The position numbers were made by a program, and so were the translations under genes. This document shows positions 46,527-58,440 of a stretch of 64,000 nucleotides of DNA, in pieces. Origin of the DNA: Mortierella alpina (lineage: Eukaryota; Mortierellomycota; Mortierellomycetes; Mortierellales; Mortierellaceae). How positions within the stretch are numbered: the first letter of the stretch is position 1; each line of letters starts with the position of its first letter. The notes beneath the pieces are model-generated. The model had not been told where the DNA came from. It ran no database searches and worked only from the letters and a program-made list of their open reading frames with translations. The DNA is taken from NCBI GenBank assembly GCA_029449245.1, contig JANATF010000003.1:868001-932000 (forward strand), read 5' to 3'.

Positions 46527-47408
46527 CTGTCAAAGTGAAGGCAATAGAGCAACGAGCGTTAATCTACTGCCATTAACAAGAGAATATGTTCCCCTTCAAT
46601 CCATGATCGGTCCTGCGAAGTCGCACTGTTGAAAGATCTGATCAAGATGTCGAATGATTGGCTATCAATGCATTCTGAGTGCATAGATCATAATCTTGAT
46701 CTCAATATCGCCTTCTTCCTCGAGCAATTCGGTCGCATAGTGTTGACGTGGTTGTCGAAACGGTGTTTAGTTAAACCGATTGATGAATCATAGCTTCGGT
46801 AGGTCGTTGGAAGCGGGATTGAGCTGGGTGGCGATCTTGCTCCAATGAATTGATCACTGTCGCCATGAATATTGTGCACTATTCGAGAGGATCTGGCTTC
46901 CATAGTGCGAGATGTAAAAAAAAGTGGAACGCTTCTGGCGCTGCAGAACGCCCTGTCCTTGAAGATGCAATCTTTGAGCCATTCGCACGAATGGACCAAG
47001 ATCCTCCGCTGCTGTGCTGCCGCTAAAGTGTGTCAAAGTATCCTTGGTCCGAGGTGTGGCTGTATCGATAAGGTGACGATAGGTCGATCTGATCCTTTCT
47101 CACTCCTGCGTAAGGGCGATGTTTTCCGATGGATGGGTTGGACCCCGGTGGTGTTGTTGGATGGTTGGATGCTTCCCGTTGGCAATCCGTCCCAAAAAGG
47201 AAGTGCTGCAGTTCCCCATACCATGATGTGATATGAAAGCTAAAGGAGGAACAAGCCTTGCCGCCGGGCTGAGTGCCATAAATCTGGGTGTGGCTTGGCT
47301 CAGAAAGTGACTGGTTCCGCTGTCCTCGCCTCAACTGCCCGTCAAGCCATGTCGCGCAATGCGCTAAGAAAGCGTGCATCCCATCGCATTTGACATCATC
47401 ACTCTGCC
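46527..47408. other. Probable S30 first intron and shared promoter region
   Basis: No independent gene is seen. Most of it may be the first intron of the S30 gene (46527-47221 if the start is at 47224). The final 185 bp would then be a bidirectional promoter for S30 and the INTS1-like gene. Confidence 0.4.
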
Positions 47409-50400
47409 ATGAGCAAGGACCGCAAGGGAAAGGGTCCAGACAGGATCCACGGTATGTGTAACTTGTTTTCATCGCATAGCACGCAGCCATATAGACACAC
47501 TGTGGCGCCCTCCTCGTTACAGCAACCACATAGCTAACGTGCTATCTTTTCCAACGTCAACTCGCGCTATGACTATGCCCAGACCTGATACCGCTCGGTA
47601 AGCAATGTTCAGCAACATAAATCTGGGGAATGCAAGCTACGGCAATCTTTTTGTTTAGAATCTTACCCACCCTTCTGCGCCTTGCTATAGGGAGAGCGCC
47701 AACGCGTCCCATCAAGTCCTCCTCGAAGCTGGAACCCAACACTCCTTCCCTGGATGCGTCATTACACAGTACCATGGACTCTACTTCTGCAGACACGGTT
47801 TCAGGACCTGCGCCCAAAAGAGTCCGTATCGGATCTGCGACCACTAGCAGCAACAATAGTGCACCGTCCACACCACCCAAGATCAAAACGGAGGAGACCA
47901 TGCTTAGATCAGCACTAAGGAAAGTACCAGGTCAACAGCAACAACAGCAGCAACAGCAACAGAGGCCAGCCAAACTCAAGGATCTTTGGACCTTCACGCA
48001 GAATGTCAGGATAGAGCAGGAGACCAGTCTCATCAATCCTCGGCAGGTGGATGAGGAAGGTACTGTCCTTTCAACCTCAGACATATATTTACAGCTTTGA
48101 TGAAAACTTGGACTAACCGCGCCAATATTTGTATTGTACGCTCGGCTAGTCCACAACACATTCATGCAAACTTCATGGGAGGAACCACCACCACTCCAAC
48201 ATATTCGTGCTGCGCTCCAGTACCTGAAGTTCAACGCTCTCAAACCCGACCAAGTCATCACCTCAGGATTGCTCCGCCTCGGCAAAGCCATGCCAGAACT
48301 CCTGCGAGATCAAACAGTCTCGACCATGATGATCCAGATGCTTCGACCTGAGTTTACACACAGCTTCAAAATCAGGACCAACGGCCAGGTGGTGTTCTTG
48401 GTGTGTGCATTGCTACATCTTGCTTGGGACGAGATAGACGACTGGCCTACTGACTTTGTCATGGCATATCTGGAGGATGCACTTGGAGAACGCATATGGT
48501 GTGCCGTCGCAGAGACCAAAGGCTTTGTTAGCAACGTCCTCACAGCATTCCGGATAGACGGCGCCGCTGAGGAGGACAGTGAGGAAGACGAAAAATTTGA
48601 GCCGGTCCGGTTAGACGAAAGGAGCAGCGCCTCTGCCGTAATGGGTACAATTGACTTTCAGCAATACACGGAATCACTCAGCTTACGGAAACGATATCGG
48701 GACCCAGCCACTAGGAGCAACATCAAACAGGGAACTCTTGTCAAACTCTGGGGAGAAATTCCTCACACCGTCGGATCAAACCCCTCAGACGTATTAATCC
48801 GGGGCGTTACCAAAGTTATGACGGTCACCTGCCGATGGGTTGAAGTTCGACTCAAAGCCATGGGATGCATGGAGTGTAAGTGCACGGCGATCGCCGACTG
48901 CAGAGAGGAGTTGCTTTTGTAGGTTTGCAGTTGTTGTCGCTGTATCGTTGACCTGAGACTCCCTTTTAAAATGATGCATCTAGTCTGGCTTGGAAACTTC
49001 TTGAAGGCCGCAAAGCCTCTCCTCCGACAGATCTTGCGCCTGATCAGCGCTCAGGAGACACTGTCCAGGGACGACGTGGAGACTTGGACAATGCTGCTCG
49101 ATTTCCGTTACAAAAACCGCGCGCACCAGGTTGAGACCGTCAAGGAAGAACTTCGCGTTGCACTCATAGGACTTTCAGGTCAGGAGCTGATCCGCACGGG
49201 ACTGAAGCACATCATGACAGCAGAACTGAACCCGAACGAATTCAAAAATCCTTATCATCTGGATCTCATGGAATTGCTTCTACAAAACATCCCTGACAAG
49301 CCCGCGGTTGAGTTTGGGCAGCTCGTACAGGGATGTTTAATTGATGCAGCACAGTACATGTCCGGAGCCGCTATCGGAAATTTGGGGCAGGTGCCTGTAG
49401 TGCAGACTGTCAAGCGGTGGATTCGGCATTTGGGCAAGCGGAGTCTGGACTGGAACGCCGATATCGTAGTGGGTCTTCTCAAGGAGAGTCCCCAGTTGAT
49501 GAACATGGGACAAAAGCAGGAGCACCAGGCACAGGGTGGACGGACAGTATCTACGCTTTGGCTCCAGCTGCTGACTGAGATTATGTGCAATGTGATGATG
49601 TCGTCCGCGATCGATGCCAAGGAGATGGACGATATCAAGATGAGCAAGTTCTCGATAGCCCATGCCCATGCTTTTACCCTGCGCTGGTTCCAAGCCATCA
49701 GTAGCGTGGAGACTAGCGCTACACCTCCTGATGAAGGTGATATTTGCAAGACGCCGTTTGGATATGTGCCAATGGACGTGTTGAGGATTTGTATATCGCG
49801 ACTCCTTTTTCTGGATCCTCCTCAGACTTATACCGTTGACTCGGTAAGTGCTTCAGAGCTCTGGCGTACGCTCGTGACATTTAGCGGGCACGCAATCAGT
49901 CATTGACATACTTACCTTCCTATAGACCTCGCAAGAATTCGACAGCAATCTCATATACAAGGTTGTGGAGAACGGCCTGCCGCTGACGGAGGGAGGACTG
50001 ATGGCTCTTCTGGATATTCGCCTGCCGCCAAAGATGCTGCTGGCTATAGTTGGTGACTACATTTCCCGAGCAACAGATCTCTCCCGCTTTGTAAGTTGGC
50101 CAGCCTTGTACTCAGCCCTGGTAAACTCTACCATTTTAATTCAAGCGCTAACACAACTTGCCTTTTCTTCATCTAGTATGCTGACAGCTGCATTGTCAAG
50201 AACCCCGATGTTATTGTCAAGATCTTTAACCTGTCTCTCTTCAACGATATACCCAACGCCGAGGTCCAAAAACTGGCCAGAGATGTCCCCTTGGCATGGA
50301 CACAATCGTTCTGGACCTGCTGTGTTATCGTAGTCATGCTAGCCAGCTGTAACCTCAGAGTCCTGGCGTTGATCGTCTGGGATTCTATGCCCGTCATTCG

Positions 50401-52344
50401 CACCCTCTTGGAGCTCTGCATCTCTCAACACTACTCTTTCCCTCCGCCCAACTACACGTCACGCTCGGACCCATCCGCAGAGCATCTACTACGACTCGGA
50501 ATTCTTGCAGACCAAGAAGATCGGGAATGTGTGCTTACCTGGGAAAAGCAGGCCCTGATCGCTCAAGGTCTCTGGGACAGCTCTCGGGGTGACCGTCGGC
50601 TAGCCTTGAGCGAGAGCGAGTACGCCGGATGGCTGATGCGGTTGAACTTTGGACCCTCACAGCCAGCTAGGGCACCACCAGCAGAGGTGCTACAGCAACT
50701 CAGGGGAGTCAATGAGCGCTTTGGATTGGGCATGAAGCTGGCCAGTTCAAGGGATCCGGACTACCTGGGACGGATGGTAGGGAACAATGACGACGCGGCA
50801 TGGGTCGACAGGCTACTTAGAGATGTCCCTGAGATCCTGAATGCCCTGCCGGCATCCACGCTCTGTGCTCGGCACTGTCGGTCAATTATCCTGTCTAATT
50901 CAGAAGCAGAGGGAGCGAATGCAGTCGCAGAGAAAGGGGTTGTAGATTCGAACGTGAGGAGGAAACTCGTGGGATATCTGGAGGGCGTTATGGTGTCCAA
51001 CAGTACCCATGCGGCATATGTCAACGCGGGTGCTGCTTCGATACGGTTTCATGAGGTTCGGGACATCTTTGAGTACTTTTTGGTCCGCCTTTGCCCATCG
51101 ACGTCCGCCAGGTCTGCAGAAGAGGCCGATCGCGTCGTTCAGGAGACCAAGATGTCCATGAAGGCTCTATTTGAAGGCGACCTTCGATGGCCCAATGTGC
51201 TCCTTCAGACCGTAGTCAAAACCCACAGTACAGGATTTCTGTGGAAGACCCTTCAATGGATCGACGACTTTGTTTCTGCTGAGGATGATGCGCAATGGAT
51301 TGCACAGTCGATCGACTTTTTGTTGAGCATCGAAAGTGGCGGATCCGCATCAGATCAAGGACCCGAGCTCAGCTTGTTGACCATCGCCAGGCTATTGACG
51401 CAGCGGATCTTTGTATTTGACTGGCTTTTGCGGGATAGGGAACCGCTTCTGAGGCGGCTGATGAAGCGCGTGGATGCCTATTTTGCGGGACAGGATAGTG
51501 TCATGGAAGACGCGTCGTCAATGAAGGCCATTGCCCATGGAGTAGGGCTGACATTCGCGAACGCCAGGAAGGTTCAAATCGAGTTGTCAGGAGGATCGGC
51601 CTTGAACACCTACCCAGAGATCTTGCGGCTGGCACTTCTGACCATGTCGGTAGGAGAAGTGGACAAGCAAGGTAAGCCATGTCTGGATTGGGGATATTGA
51701 GATGTACTTGTCTTCTTTGAGGCCCATGAATAACAATCGCTCGATTCTCTTTATAGATGGCTCTACCTGGAGCCGCCTCTTCAAAGCGTCAAGCGAAGCC
51801 AATCCTGAGAACCCCAAGAAACTTGTCGACGGATCAGCACTACTGTCCTGTGATCCTGCGCCATCCAACGACTTGCAATTGAGGATGCGAATGGTTCAGT
51901 TCTGTGGAGATACTGAAGTAGTGAAGGCTGCAATGGACGGACTGAACCTGGTTCAAGTAATTGATTTAGCAAAAGGCGCATTTGGAGTAGATGTCAAGGT
52001 GGCACAAGTTATGCACGAAGCCCTTTTGCTAGCACTGGAAAAGGAACCCGAGAATACTGTACCCGTTCATTTGGAACAGCACTCCTGCAAACGTAAGCTT
52101 CTGCTTTTGGCTAGCGTTGTTGAATAATGTTATGAGGACGTTGGCTAACACGACTTCCTTCGTTTCTAAAGAACTTTTGCTGCTCCTTCAGTACTATGCG
52201 GATCAAGGTGGACTAACGAGTGCAAGAGCGCTAGAGTTGGTCAAGTCTCGTTTCAAAGCCGAATCGTGGTCCTCTGCAGCATCAAGTGCTCTTGCTACAG
52301 CCTCTCCAACTGTCTTGCCAAGCTTTTTCCAAATGACAGCCTGA
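47409..52344 (+). CDS. INTS1: Integrator complex subunit 1 homolog
   Basis: Nine exons (47409-47451, 47534-47597, 47659-48059, 48150-48875, 48984-49843, 49926-50090, 50177-51671, 51757-52092, 52172-52344) join in frame to 1420 residues. Recognition rests on the pattern WPTDFVMAYLEDALGERIW followed by a KGFVSNVLTAF segment, the CRWVEVRLKAMGC block and LLELCISQHYSFPP, which line up with INTS1 of animals (WP..FV..Y.EDSLGERIW; EVRLLAVQKLE; NNYSYPP). The product would be a nuclear helical-repeat scaffold of the complex that cleaves nascent snRNA and other Pol II transcripts. It is shorter than the animal protein of about 2200 residues. The N-terminal 130 residues are disordered with a polyglutamine run. 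Exons 2 and 3 are the least sure. Confidence 0.78.
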
Positions 52345-52397
52345 GCTAGATAGATCATCAAACATCCCGTCTTCATGTATATACTGCTTTTATTCTG

Positions 52398-53593
52398 TTA
52401 ATTGTGGTCCTCCTCTGCTGCTGCTTTCCTTGCATCGGCTTCTGCTTTGGCCAGGGCAGCCATCTCTTGCTTTCGCAAGCCCTCTTTCCTCTTGCGCTCT
52501 CGTCTTGCCTCCTTGTCTTCCCACTCTCCCTGATCGCCAACTTTCTTTTTCTCTCCTGCGCTCTCGTCCTCGAGCAAGTGTTCTGTCAGACGCTTCTCGA
52601 ACCGAGCCATCTGTGCTACATTCATTCTGAACTTGTCGTTGCTCAACTCGATCAACACACGGAGATATGTCAGAGAAACCACTAGATGAATCTTCCCAGC
52701 CTCATCCTTGGATCCCAATGCTGAGGACTGTTTTCCTGATTCTGATCCAGCGGTTGAGGGTATATAGGCGATGGGGGCATCCAGTTTGAGTGTACTGCGG
52801 ATGGCGAGCATAGTTCGCTTGACAGATGGAAGGATTCCAGAGTTACGATAACCCGAGAACAAGGAGTGGTTGAGGAAAGTCTTTGCGGCTGCGGGGGTCG
52901 AGGATTCGATGTGTAGGATCTAAGGAGACACAAAAAGAAGCGTGGGTTTTGACAAGCAAAATATTAGACGAGTGGTATCCTAGAAATAGCGACTTGGTTC
53001 GTCATCAACGAGAAGGTCACTATTGGAGCGTGCGATAGAAACTGCCAATTGATGATCGCGCCGTTGCATATTGCTTTTACCATGGGCTCAAACTTGAAGT
53101 AGACAAGCTGTGACCTTGCCATGTCTAATGTCCGCGTGTCCGAGGGTACAGAGTCTTCCATCAAAACGACTCTATGTGCCTCGGGTCCAAACAGCAGGTC
53201 GGCGATCCAGCGCTGATCCAATGTGCTGTGTTCAGGAAAGACGACTGGGTCATGGCTGACGTAGAGCCACTGTCCACCCTTGGCTCTCTTTGCAGCCTCT
53301 ACAGCGGCGAGTGAGGTGTTTTCGTCATATCCTCTGGCGACGCCGTCTTCTCCGTCCTCGTCCTGGTGGTTTGATCCTACTCCTGGTGCTTCCGCTTCGT
53401 CCAGTCCCTCGAGGTAGGTGCAGATCCGGCCCGAGCAAGAGGAGGTGGTAACATAGTCCTTATGGCTGTTGATGAGCACAATCAACGGCAGCAGAGGCTC
53501 GTCCACGTATCCCTTGGGAGACTTGTCCGGCGTGTCCGAGTTTAAAGCAATGAGGATGGCCTTCTTGCGCGAGGTGAATCCGTCGAGCGACAT
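52398..53593 (-). CDS. TYW3: tRNA wybutosine-synthesizing protein 3 (TYW3)
   Basis: SAM-dependent N4-methylase acting on the wybutosine intermediate at position 37 of tRNA-Phe. Two exons (53593-53081, 52919-52398) give 344 residues. Family landmarks are FTSRKKAILIAL, DKSPKGYVDE, LIVLINSHKDYVTTSSCSGR, KGGQWLYVSHD, KFEPM then ILHIESS, YRNSGI and MLAIRSTLKLDAPI. A charged helix (EARRERKRKEGLRKQEM, ending EEDHN) extends the C-terminus. The intron donor is GTAAAA and the join falls exactly at the conserved EPM-ILH transition. Cytosolic. It converges with the INTS1-like gene, with stops about 50 bp apart. Confidence 0.93.
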
Positions 53594-55603
53594 GGCAGAA
53601 GAGCTGGAATGAGAGACAACACAGCAAGAGGAGAAAAAAAATATATCTGGCGAGAAATTAAGGGTCGCTGCACGCCACCAACCGTGTCTAAGGGTATCTC
53701 CAAGGGTCACACTCCAGAGTGTCGTTGACTATGAAGGACGAGAGCAGTACGTCCTCGACCCCCCCCCCCCCCCTTCCCCCCAAGGCCTCGCGCCCAAGAT
53801 GTCATTGGCGAGTTCTGCCATCGGCAGACGGATGAACTCTCAATTACAAACAATACTGGGTGCGAAACATCGCCCCTCGTCGCCAGAGTAAAGGACCCTG
53901 TGTCACCCCACTTTGGTCTCGATACACGTCGTCTCTCAAAAATAGAAAAGTCGCACATGTACACACCTATCGAGCAGACGGATGGACTCCTAAAGTGCCT
54001 CGTTCGAGCCCACATTTTCTTCTATGATGGCATCTTGGTCATCGTGTTTCGCAGCTCTATGTTATTGAACCGCCGGTCGCAACTCACAGGTGATGGATGA
54101 TACGTGCTGCCACTTTGATGCCCAAGGACCGACTGTCGCCTCGACGCCTTCAAGGGTCATACACAGGTCTGTGGCAACACCTTTTGATAGCTATCATCAG
54201 GTCACCAAGATGTTCTTTCAACAGGGCTCGTTTGCTCGTTGAGCATCATAGCAAAGGCGCTACTCGCATTTTCCAAAAGTCGACATCCCTCCACCGAGGT
54301 GATTGCTATTGTGTAGGCGGTGCACAAAGAACCCTCCAGACATGCATCCAGAATAATTGCTGTCCTTGTCACAGTGGCTCTGAGTTCCAAATTTATCCTC
54401 ACGATTATGCACTGACCATAGTAAGAATTGAAAATGGATACCTCTGGTGAAATTCCACGCCAGCTCATACCCATTGCACAAGATGAAGAATGGCGCTTGA
54501 ATGAAAGCTGGAAGCACGATGTGTCATAAATCTCCAGACCGTCAATACCCTCTCAGGGAATTCATTTCTTCAAAGTCAAAGATTTCGGGAGTCAGACCCA
54601 GACTATCACTTTGGCGCGCACCTACAATATCTTGAGCAACAGGGACAGGGACCCACTCGACTAACAAGCGCTCCAAGTCTATCAGGTCTTGTTTTGTACG
54701 GATCGGAACACGGATGTATAAAATTTGAAAGTTGAGTGAAGGCCACCACCAGGCTGAACAAGTGAAATTGATGGCAAAGCACACAACGAAAATAGCTTTG
54801 CAAAGAAACATGACCCGTTTCATGACCCATGCGCCGCAAAAAGCAAGCTGACCAAACAGGCCGTCAGTAGTAATAGGTCATGGTCACTGCAGGACACAAT
54901 CAGACGTTGTGCTATAGTCTACTTCATAGTCATTCCAGGATTAAAATCCTGAGACGCGCCTCCATGCACTGAACGCCAACAGGTAACAATAATAGCTGCT
55001 TATTTTAATCCCCTACTTGGACAAAAGGTGGAGACATGTTGAACATGTGCACGGCGCCGTCCTCCTGTATTTTTAGCAGTGCCTGCACGTCAGCATAGCC
55101 TTGGATCGACCGTTTTGGGCGATGTCTGAGAAGAGACGCGCCTTGATTCGCTGGAACAGCCACAAATATTCCTGACACTATGCCAGTGATGATCGTCCTG
55201 ACAATATGTGAACGACCTGGGCCTTGCGTCGATGTTTGAGTTCTTAGGGCTCCAGCAGTAGCGACCGTGTCGAGGCGAATCCAAAAGTGGCGTACTGTCA
55301 TATGGGCTATGTTTGCACTGAGACGCGTTTTTTATAACTTACAGCCCATGGTACTCCTACTATTACAAGACAGCTTCTCGCGACGTATATAAAGAGGATT
55401 GCTTCCTCATCTTGCCCTGACTTCCAGACAAGAACACAACAACAACAACGAACACCAATCTTCAACACACTCTCTTACCTCTTACAAAAACAAAACTTGT
55501 AAGTCCCATCTCGCTGCTGCAAGTATCACTTATCCTTTTTCCTTGGACACTGACAAGTACATCTCGTCCTTTTCTCCTTTCGCCTTTGTTGGAAGTAGTC
55601 AAG
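53594..55603. other. Gene-poor gap with a poly-C tract
   Basis: About 2 kb. Features a C15-TT-C6 tract near 53759-53781. The right end holds a TATA-like TATATAAAG at about 55386 and the leader of the secreted protein at 55604, possibly with a 5'UTR intron beginning at the GTAAGT near 55500. A weak small secreted frame is listed separately. Confidence 0.45.
54542..54823 (-). CDS. Possible small secreted protein
   Basis: A 93-codon frame begins with a convincing hydrophobic leader (VMFLCKAIFVVCFAINFTCS) followed by a polar part (TKQDLIDLERLLVEWVPV). No family is recognised and no flanking exons were found. It could be a short secreted protein, the end of a decayed gene, or chance; only the signal-peptide look supports it. 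Confidence 0.3.
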   Translation of the reverse strand: MKRVMFLCKAIFVVCFAINFTCSAWWWPSLNFQILYIRVPIRTKQDLIDLERLLVEWVPVPVAQDIVGARQSDSLGLTPEIFDFEEMNSLRGY

Positions 55604-56134
55604 ATGAAGTCTCAGTTTGCTATCTTCCTCTTCGCCGCCCTCCTCTCTTTGGTTTTGGCTGCCCCATCTAGCAGAGGCTGCAAGAATAACGCCATGAAGT
55701 GCGGCAGTGGTGGAGGCTTTGACACTTGCGATCACGGCCGATGGGTTCATCGCAATTGCGGCGCGGGAACCACCTGCAGAAACGTCAAGGGCCACATCTT
55801 CTGCGGCCATAAAAGTGGCGGCGGTGGCGGCAGCATTTGCAAAGCTGGTGCCATGAAATGCGGCAGTGGTGGAGGTTTTGACACTTGCGATCACGGCCGA
55901 TGGGTTCATCGCAATTGCGGCGCGGGAACCACCTGCAGAAACGTCAAGGGCCACATCTTCTGTGGCCATAAAAGTGGCGGCGGTGGCGGCAGCATTTGCA
56001 AAGCTGGTGCCAAGAAATGCGGCAGTGGTGGAGGTTTTGATACTTGCGACCACGGCCAATGGGTCCATCAGGATTGCGGCACGGGAACCAGCTGCAGAAC
56101 CGTCAATGGCGACATCTTTTGCGACTATAAGTAA
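55604..56134 (+). CDS. Secreted protein with three CBM19-like cysteine-rich repeats
   Basis: 176 residues. A signal peptide (FAIFLFAALLSLVLA, cleavage probably after AAP or SSR) is followed by three tandem units of about 51 residues. Each has the pattern KCGSGGGFDTCDHG, WVHRNCGAGTTC, then GHIFC; two linkers read SGGGGGSICKAGA. The cysteine order and the CDHGxWV core resemble the chitin-binding CBM19 modules of fungal chitinases, but there is no catalytic domain. Units 1 and 2 are almost identical in DNA while unit 3 is diverged. It may bind chitin in the cell wall or cuticle; that is inference. The start at 55604 rather than 55586 gives the better signal peptide. The gene lies next to a chitin deacetylase-type gene. 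Confidence 0.8.
   Translation: MKSQFAIFLFAALLSLVLAAPSSRGCKNNAMKCGSGGGFDTCDHGRWVHRNCGAGTTCRNVKGHIFCGHKSGGGGGSICKAGAMKCGSGGGFDTCDHGRWVHRNCGAGTTCRNVKGHIFCGHKSGGGGGSICKAGAKKCGSGGGFDTCDHGQWVHQDCGTGTSCRTVNGDIFCDYK
55680..56130 (+). repeat. Tandem 153-bp coding repeats
   Basis: Three head-to-tail units within the secreted protein gene, each about 153 bp. The first two differ at only a handful of positions over most of their length, including silent sites, which points to recent duplication or gene conversion. The third is clearly older. Confidence 0.8.
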
Positions 56135-56316
56135 AAGGTGCCTTGAAATCAGGCGTGCTCGTAGCTATCATAGCCAAGCATAGTTGGACCGGAGAAAGAA
56201 CAGCAAGTCCATACAGCCGATGAACAAAAATGATTGAACAATATACGTTTGAACAGTTTTCATAAGCATTGAGGAAATCTGATGATATCCTCTTGATTCA
56301 GTGCCTATCTAATTGC

Positions 56317-57258
56317 CTAAGCCTTGTACCAGTTACTATTGGGGTCTCCCAAACACTCCCCAACGGTCACGACCTTGAAACCTCGGACGAGGGCCAGGTC
56401 AATGGCCATAGGCGCCACCTGCAACGCCGTTACTTGGTTGACCTCATGCTGCAAGACAATATGACCAGGTTGAGTGATCTCATTCGAGTTATTCAGAATC
56501 GACTCGTAGACCTTGAAGCTAGCCTCGAAATTATCAGGGTCTACAGTATTCATATATTAAGCCGTAGACGACGGATGTTAGAGTGGATACCAAGATAGCG
56601 TAGCATTTACTTTGACGGAATATACTTACGCGCCCAGTCTTGCGTGTCAGTGTCCCATGTTACGGCCGTGTAATCTCGTTCGCCCAATACTTCAAGAACC
56701 TGAGCGTTCAGGGATCCAAATGGGGGTCGCATGTATGTGGGGCGGACACCAATGATCTTTTTGAAAGCGTCCTCGACTGTAGCCATGGAGAATATGCATT
56801 AGCCCAAGTTCCATCGGGCAGGACAACTGAGGTCTACAGTGCATCAGGTCAATCATGCAGCACTTACGCAAGGTCATCTCGCTGAGGACTTCGGTCTGGT
56901 TCAGGGATGTCAGGTCCTTGTGGTCCCAGGTGTGCGATGCAATTTGATGTCCATCATCGTACGCTCTCTTAACAGCGGCGGCAAAATCTTCAATTCTGCC
57001 ATACGTATTACCGTTCATGAAAAAGGTTGCCTTGACTGCTCTGGATCGCAAGATGTCCAAAAGGCCGTTGGTGTATAGGAATGGACCATCATCAAATGTC
57101 AGGGCAATGGTGCCCGGAACAGTGCAACGGGTAATGACGTTGGCAGCGGTGCGCTTCTGGAGAGAATGGCTTGAATCGGAAGAATCGACAGGAGCTGCGC
57201 ACACCAGCGCAGTGGCGAGAATCGTAGCAGCGATGGCCAAAAGGGAGAAAGGAGACAT
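56317..57258 (-). CDS. Polysaccharide deacetylase of CE4 family (chitin deacetylase type)
   Basis: Removes N-acetyl groups from chitin or related polymers. Three exons (57258-56868, 56776-56630, 56540-56317) give 253 residues. A signal peptide (LLAIAATILATALVCAAPV) and a KR-containing propeptide-like stretch precede the NodB domain. All five CE4 motifs are present: TFDDGP with the catalytic base and metal aspartate, SHTWDH with the metal histidines, RPPFG, DTQDW, and VLQHE. No chitin-binding module or GPI anchor signal is seen. Secreted. It converges with the CBM19-like gene to its left in coordinates, which fits a cell-wall theme. Confidence 0.93.
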
Positions 57259-58063
57259 TTGATTTGTGGCTGTGCTTGGAGAGTATTGATTCCTACTGGA
57301 AATAGGGGAGAAGAGAGGGAATATATACGGCTCTGAAGCAGTTTGTGCATGAAAGTGGCTCCAGCCAGGCTTGATGTTGTATTTAGGATACATCATTCTA
57401 GGATTTTCATTGAGCGTGTGATTCCTTGATTGTACACCTCACTCAGATATTGACAGTGGGCGGCGGATGCCCATTAGAAAAAACAGTCGAATGCCTGTGT
57501 AAACAAGAGCTATTCCTGGGCAAGATCCTCAGGGGTGACAATCGAGCTCCATCGCGATTGTGCAAGGTCAAGGTGTTATACGCGACGTACTTTTGCGTAG
57601 ATTCTAAGTCAGATAACGGATCTCATTCCAAGAGCCGAGAATTTGCGCACTGCGCAATCGGACTGGGGTCATACAAGGATAAAAAGGGTCCATTCCAAAC
57701 CCTGCATAGTAGCGGTAATTAGATCTAGAATTTGTGGACACCATCGCGTTAATGTCCTACGATTGTACTTCTCGAACCTTAAGTCTCTGCTGACTCAGTC
57801 CAAAAGGTGTTTCTCATAATATTTTCCTCTTTCAAGGAGCTAACTCGTGTTAATGGACCAGTGGTTCACAACAGTGGCCCAGACCATGGAGGGTCATGAT
57901 ATTGTACAAATCAAAAGCACTTGATATCACCATACAGCTTGTCCTTCTGTTGAACCGTACGATGTGCACGCAGCAAGGGTGCTTAAAAACGAGTGCACAC
58001 AAGGGCACAAGCATCCTCGTCACTCTTTAGGGATATCCAACACGTACTCCTGCCGAAGGCGCA
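57259..58063. other. Intergenic region
   Basis: Contains the promoter of the deacetylase gene. No other gene or repeat was recognised. Confidence 0.4.
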
Positions 58064-58440
58064 GTGAAAACGCTGTATGTCGACATAATTATGCGGAAAC
58101 GAGCATCGGCCTGTAATGTCTTCCCCGCCGAATCACCGTTCGCCTACACTGGCGTTGCCTCCGACAGGAAGACGCCTTTGCTGGCTACTCCAATTTTGGC
58201 CCTGAGATTACATTGGCATGGATCATTGGGACGACTACGACCGACCTTTTCCGGTGCTTCGATGGCCCCGCTTCACGTTGCTGGTGTAGCCGGTCTCCTT
58301 CTGTCAACCAACAAGTTATATACTGCCGAGTACGTGTTCAAGGAGCTCACTGACACTGCTACGGCTAATAAGATCGCCAACACCCCTCCTGCTACGCCGG
58401 AACTCCTATACAATAATTTACAACGGTGTGGGTAATGGCG
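58064..58440 (+). pseudogene. Relic of a subtilisin-like (S8) serine protease
   Basis: The plus strand holds the C-terminal part of an S8 protease. Clear marks are ACNVFPAESPFAYT ahead of the AS-D segment, a shifted-frame FAGYSNFGPEI, and the region around the catalytic serine, GASMAPLHVAGVAGLLLS, where the usual form is GTSMA-PHVAG. The frame must change at least twice between these pieces and the N-terminal two thirds with the Asp and His residues are not found. The fragment continues weakly past the stop (GVGNGDMVE). Confidence 0.75.

Noticed and set aside
55526-56068. 180-codon minus-strand frame with repeated alanine-rich peptide
   Set aside because: Antisense of the tandem chitin-binding-like repeats; repetition follows from the DNA repeat.
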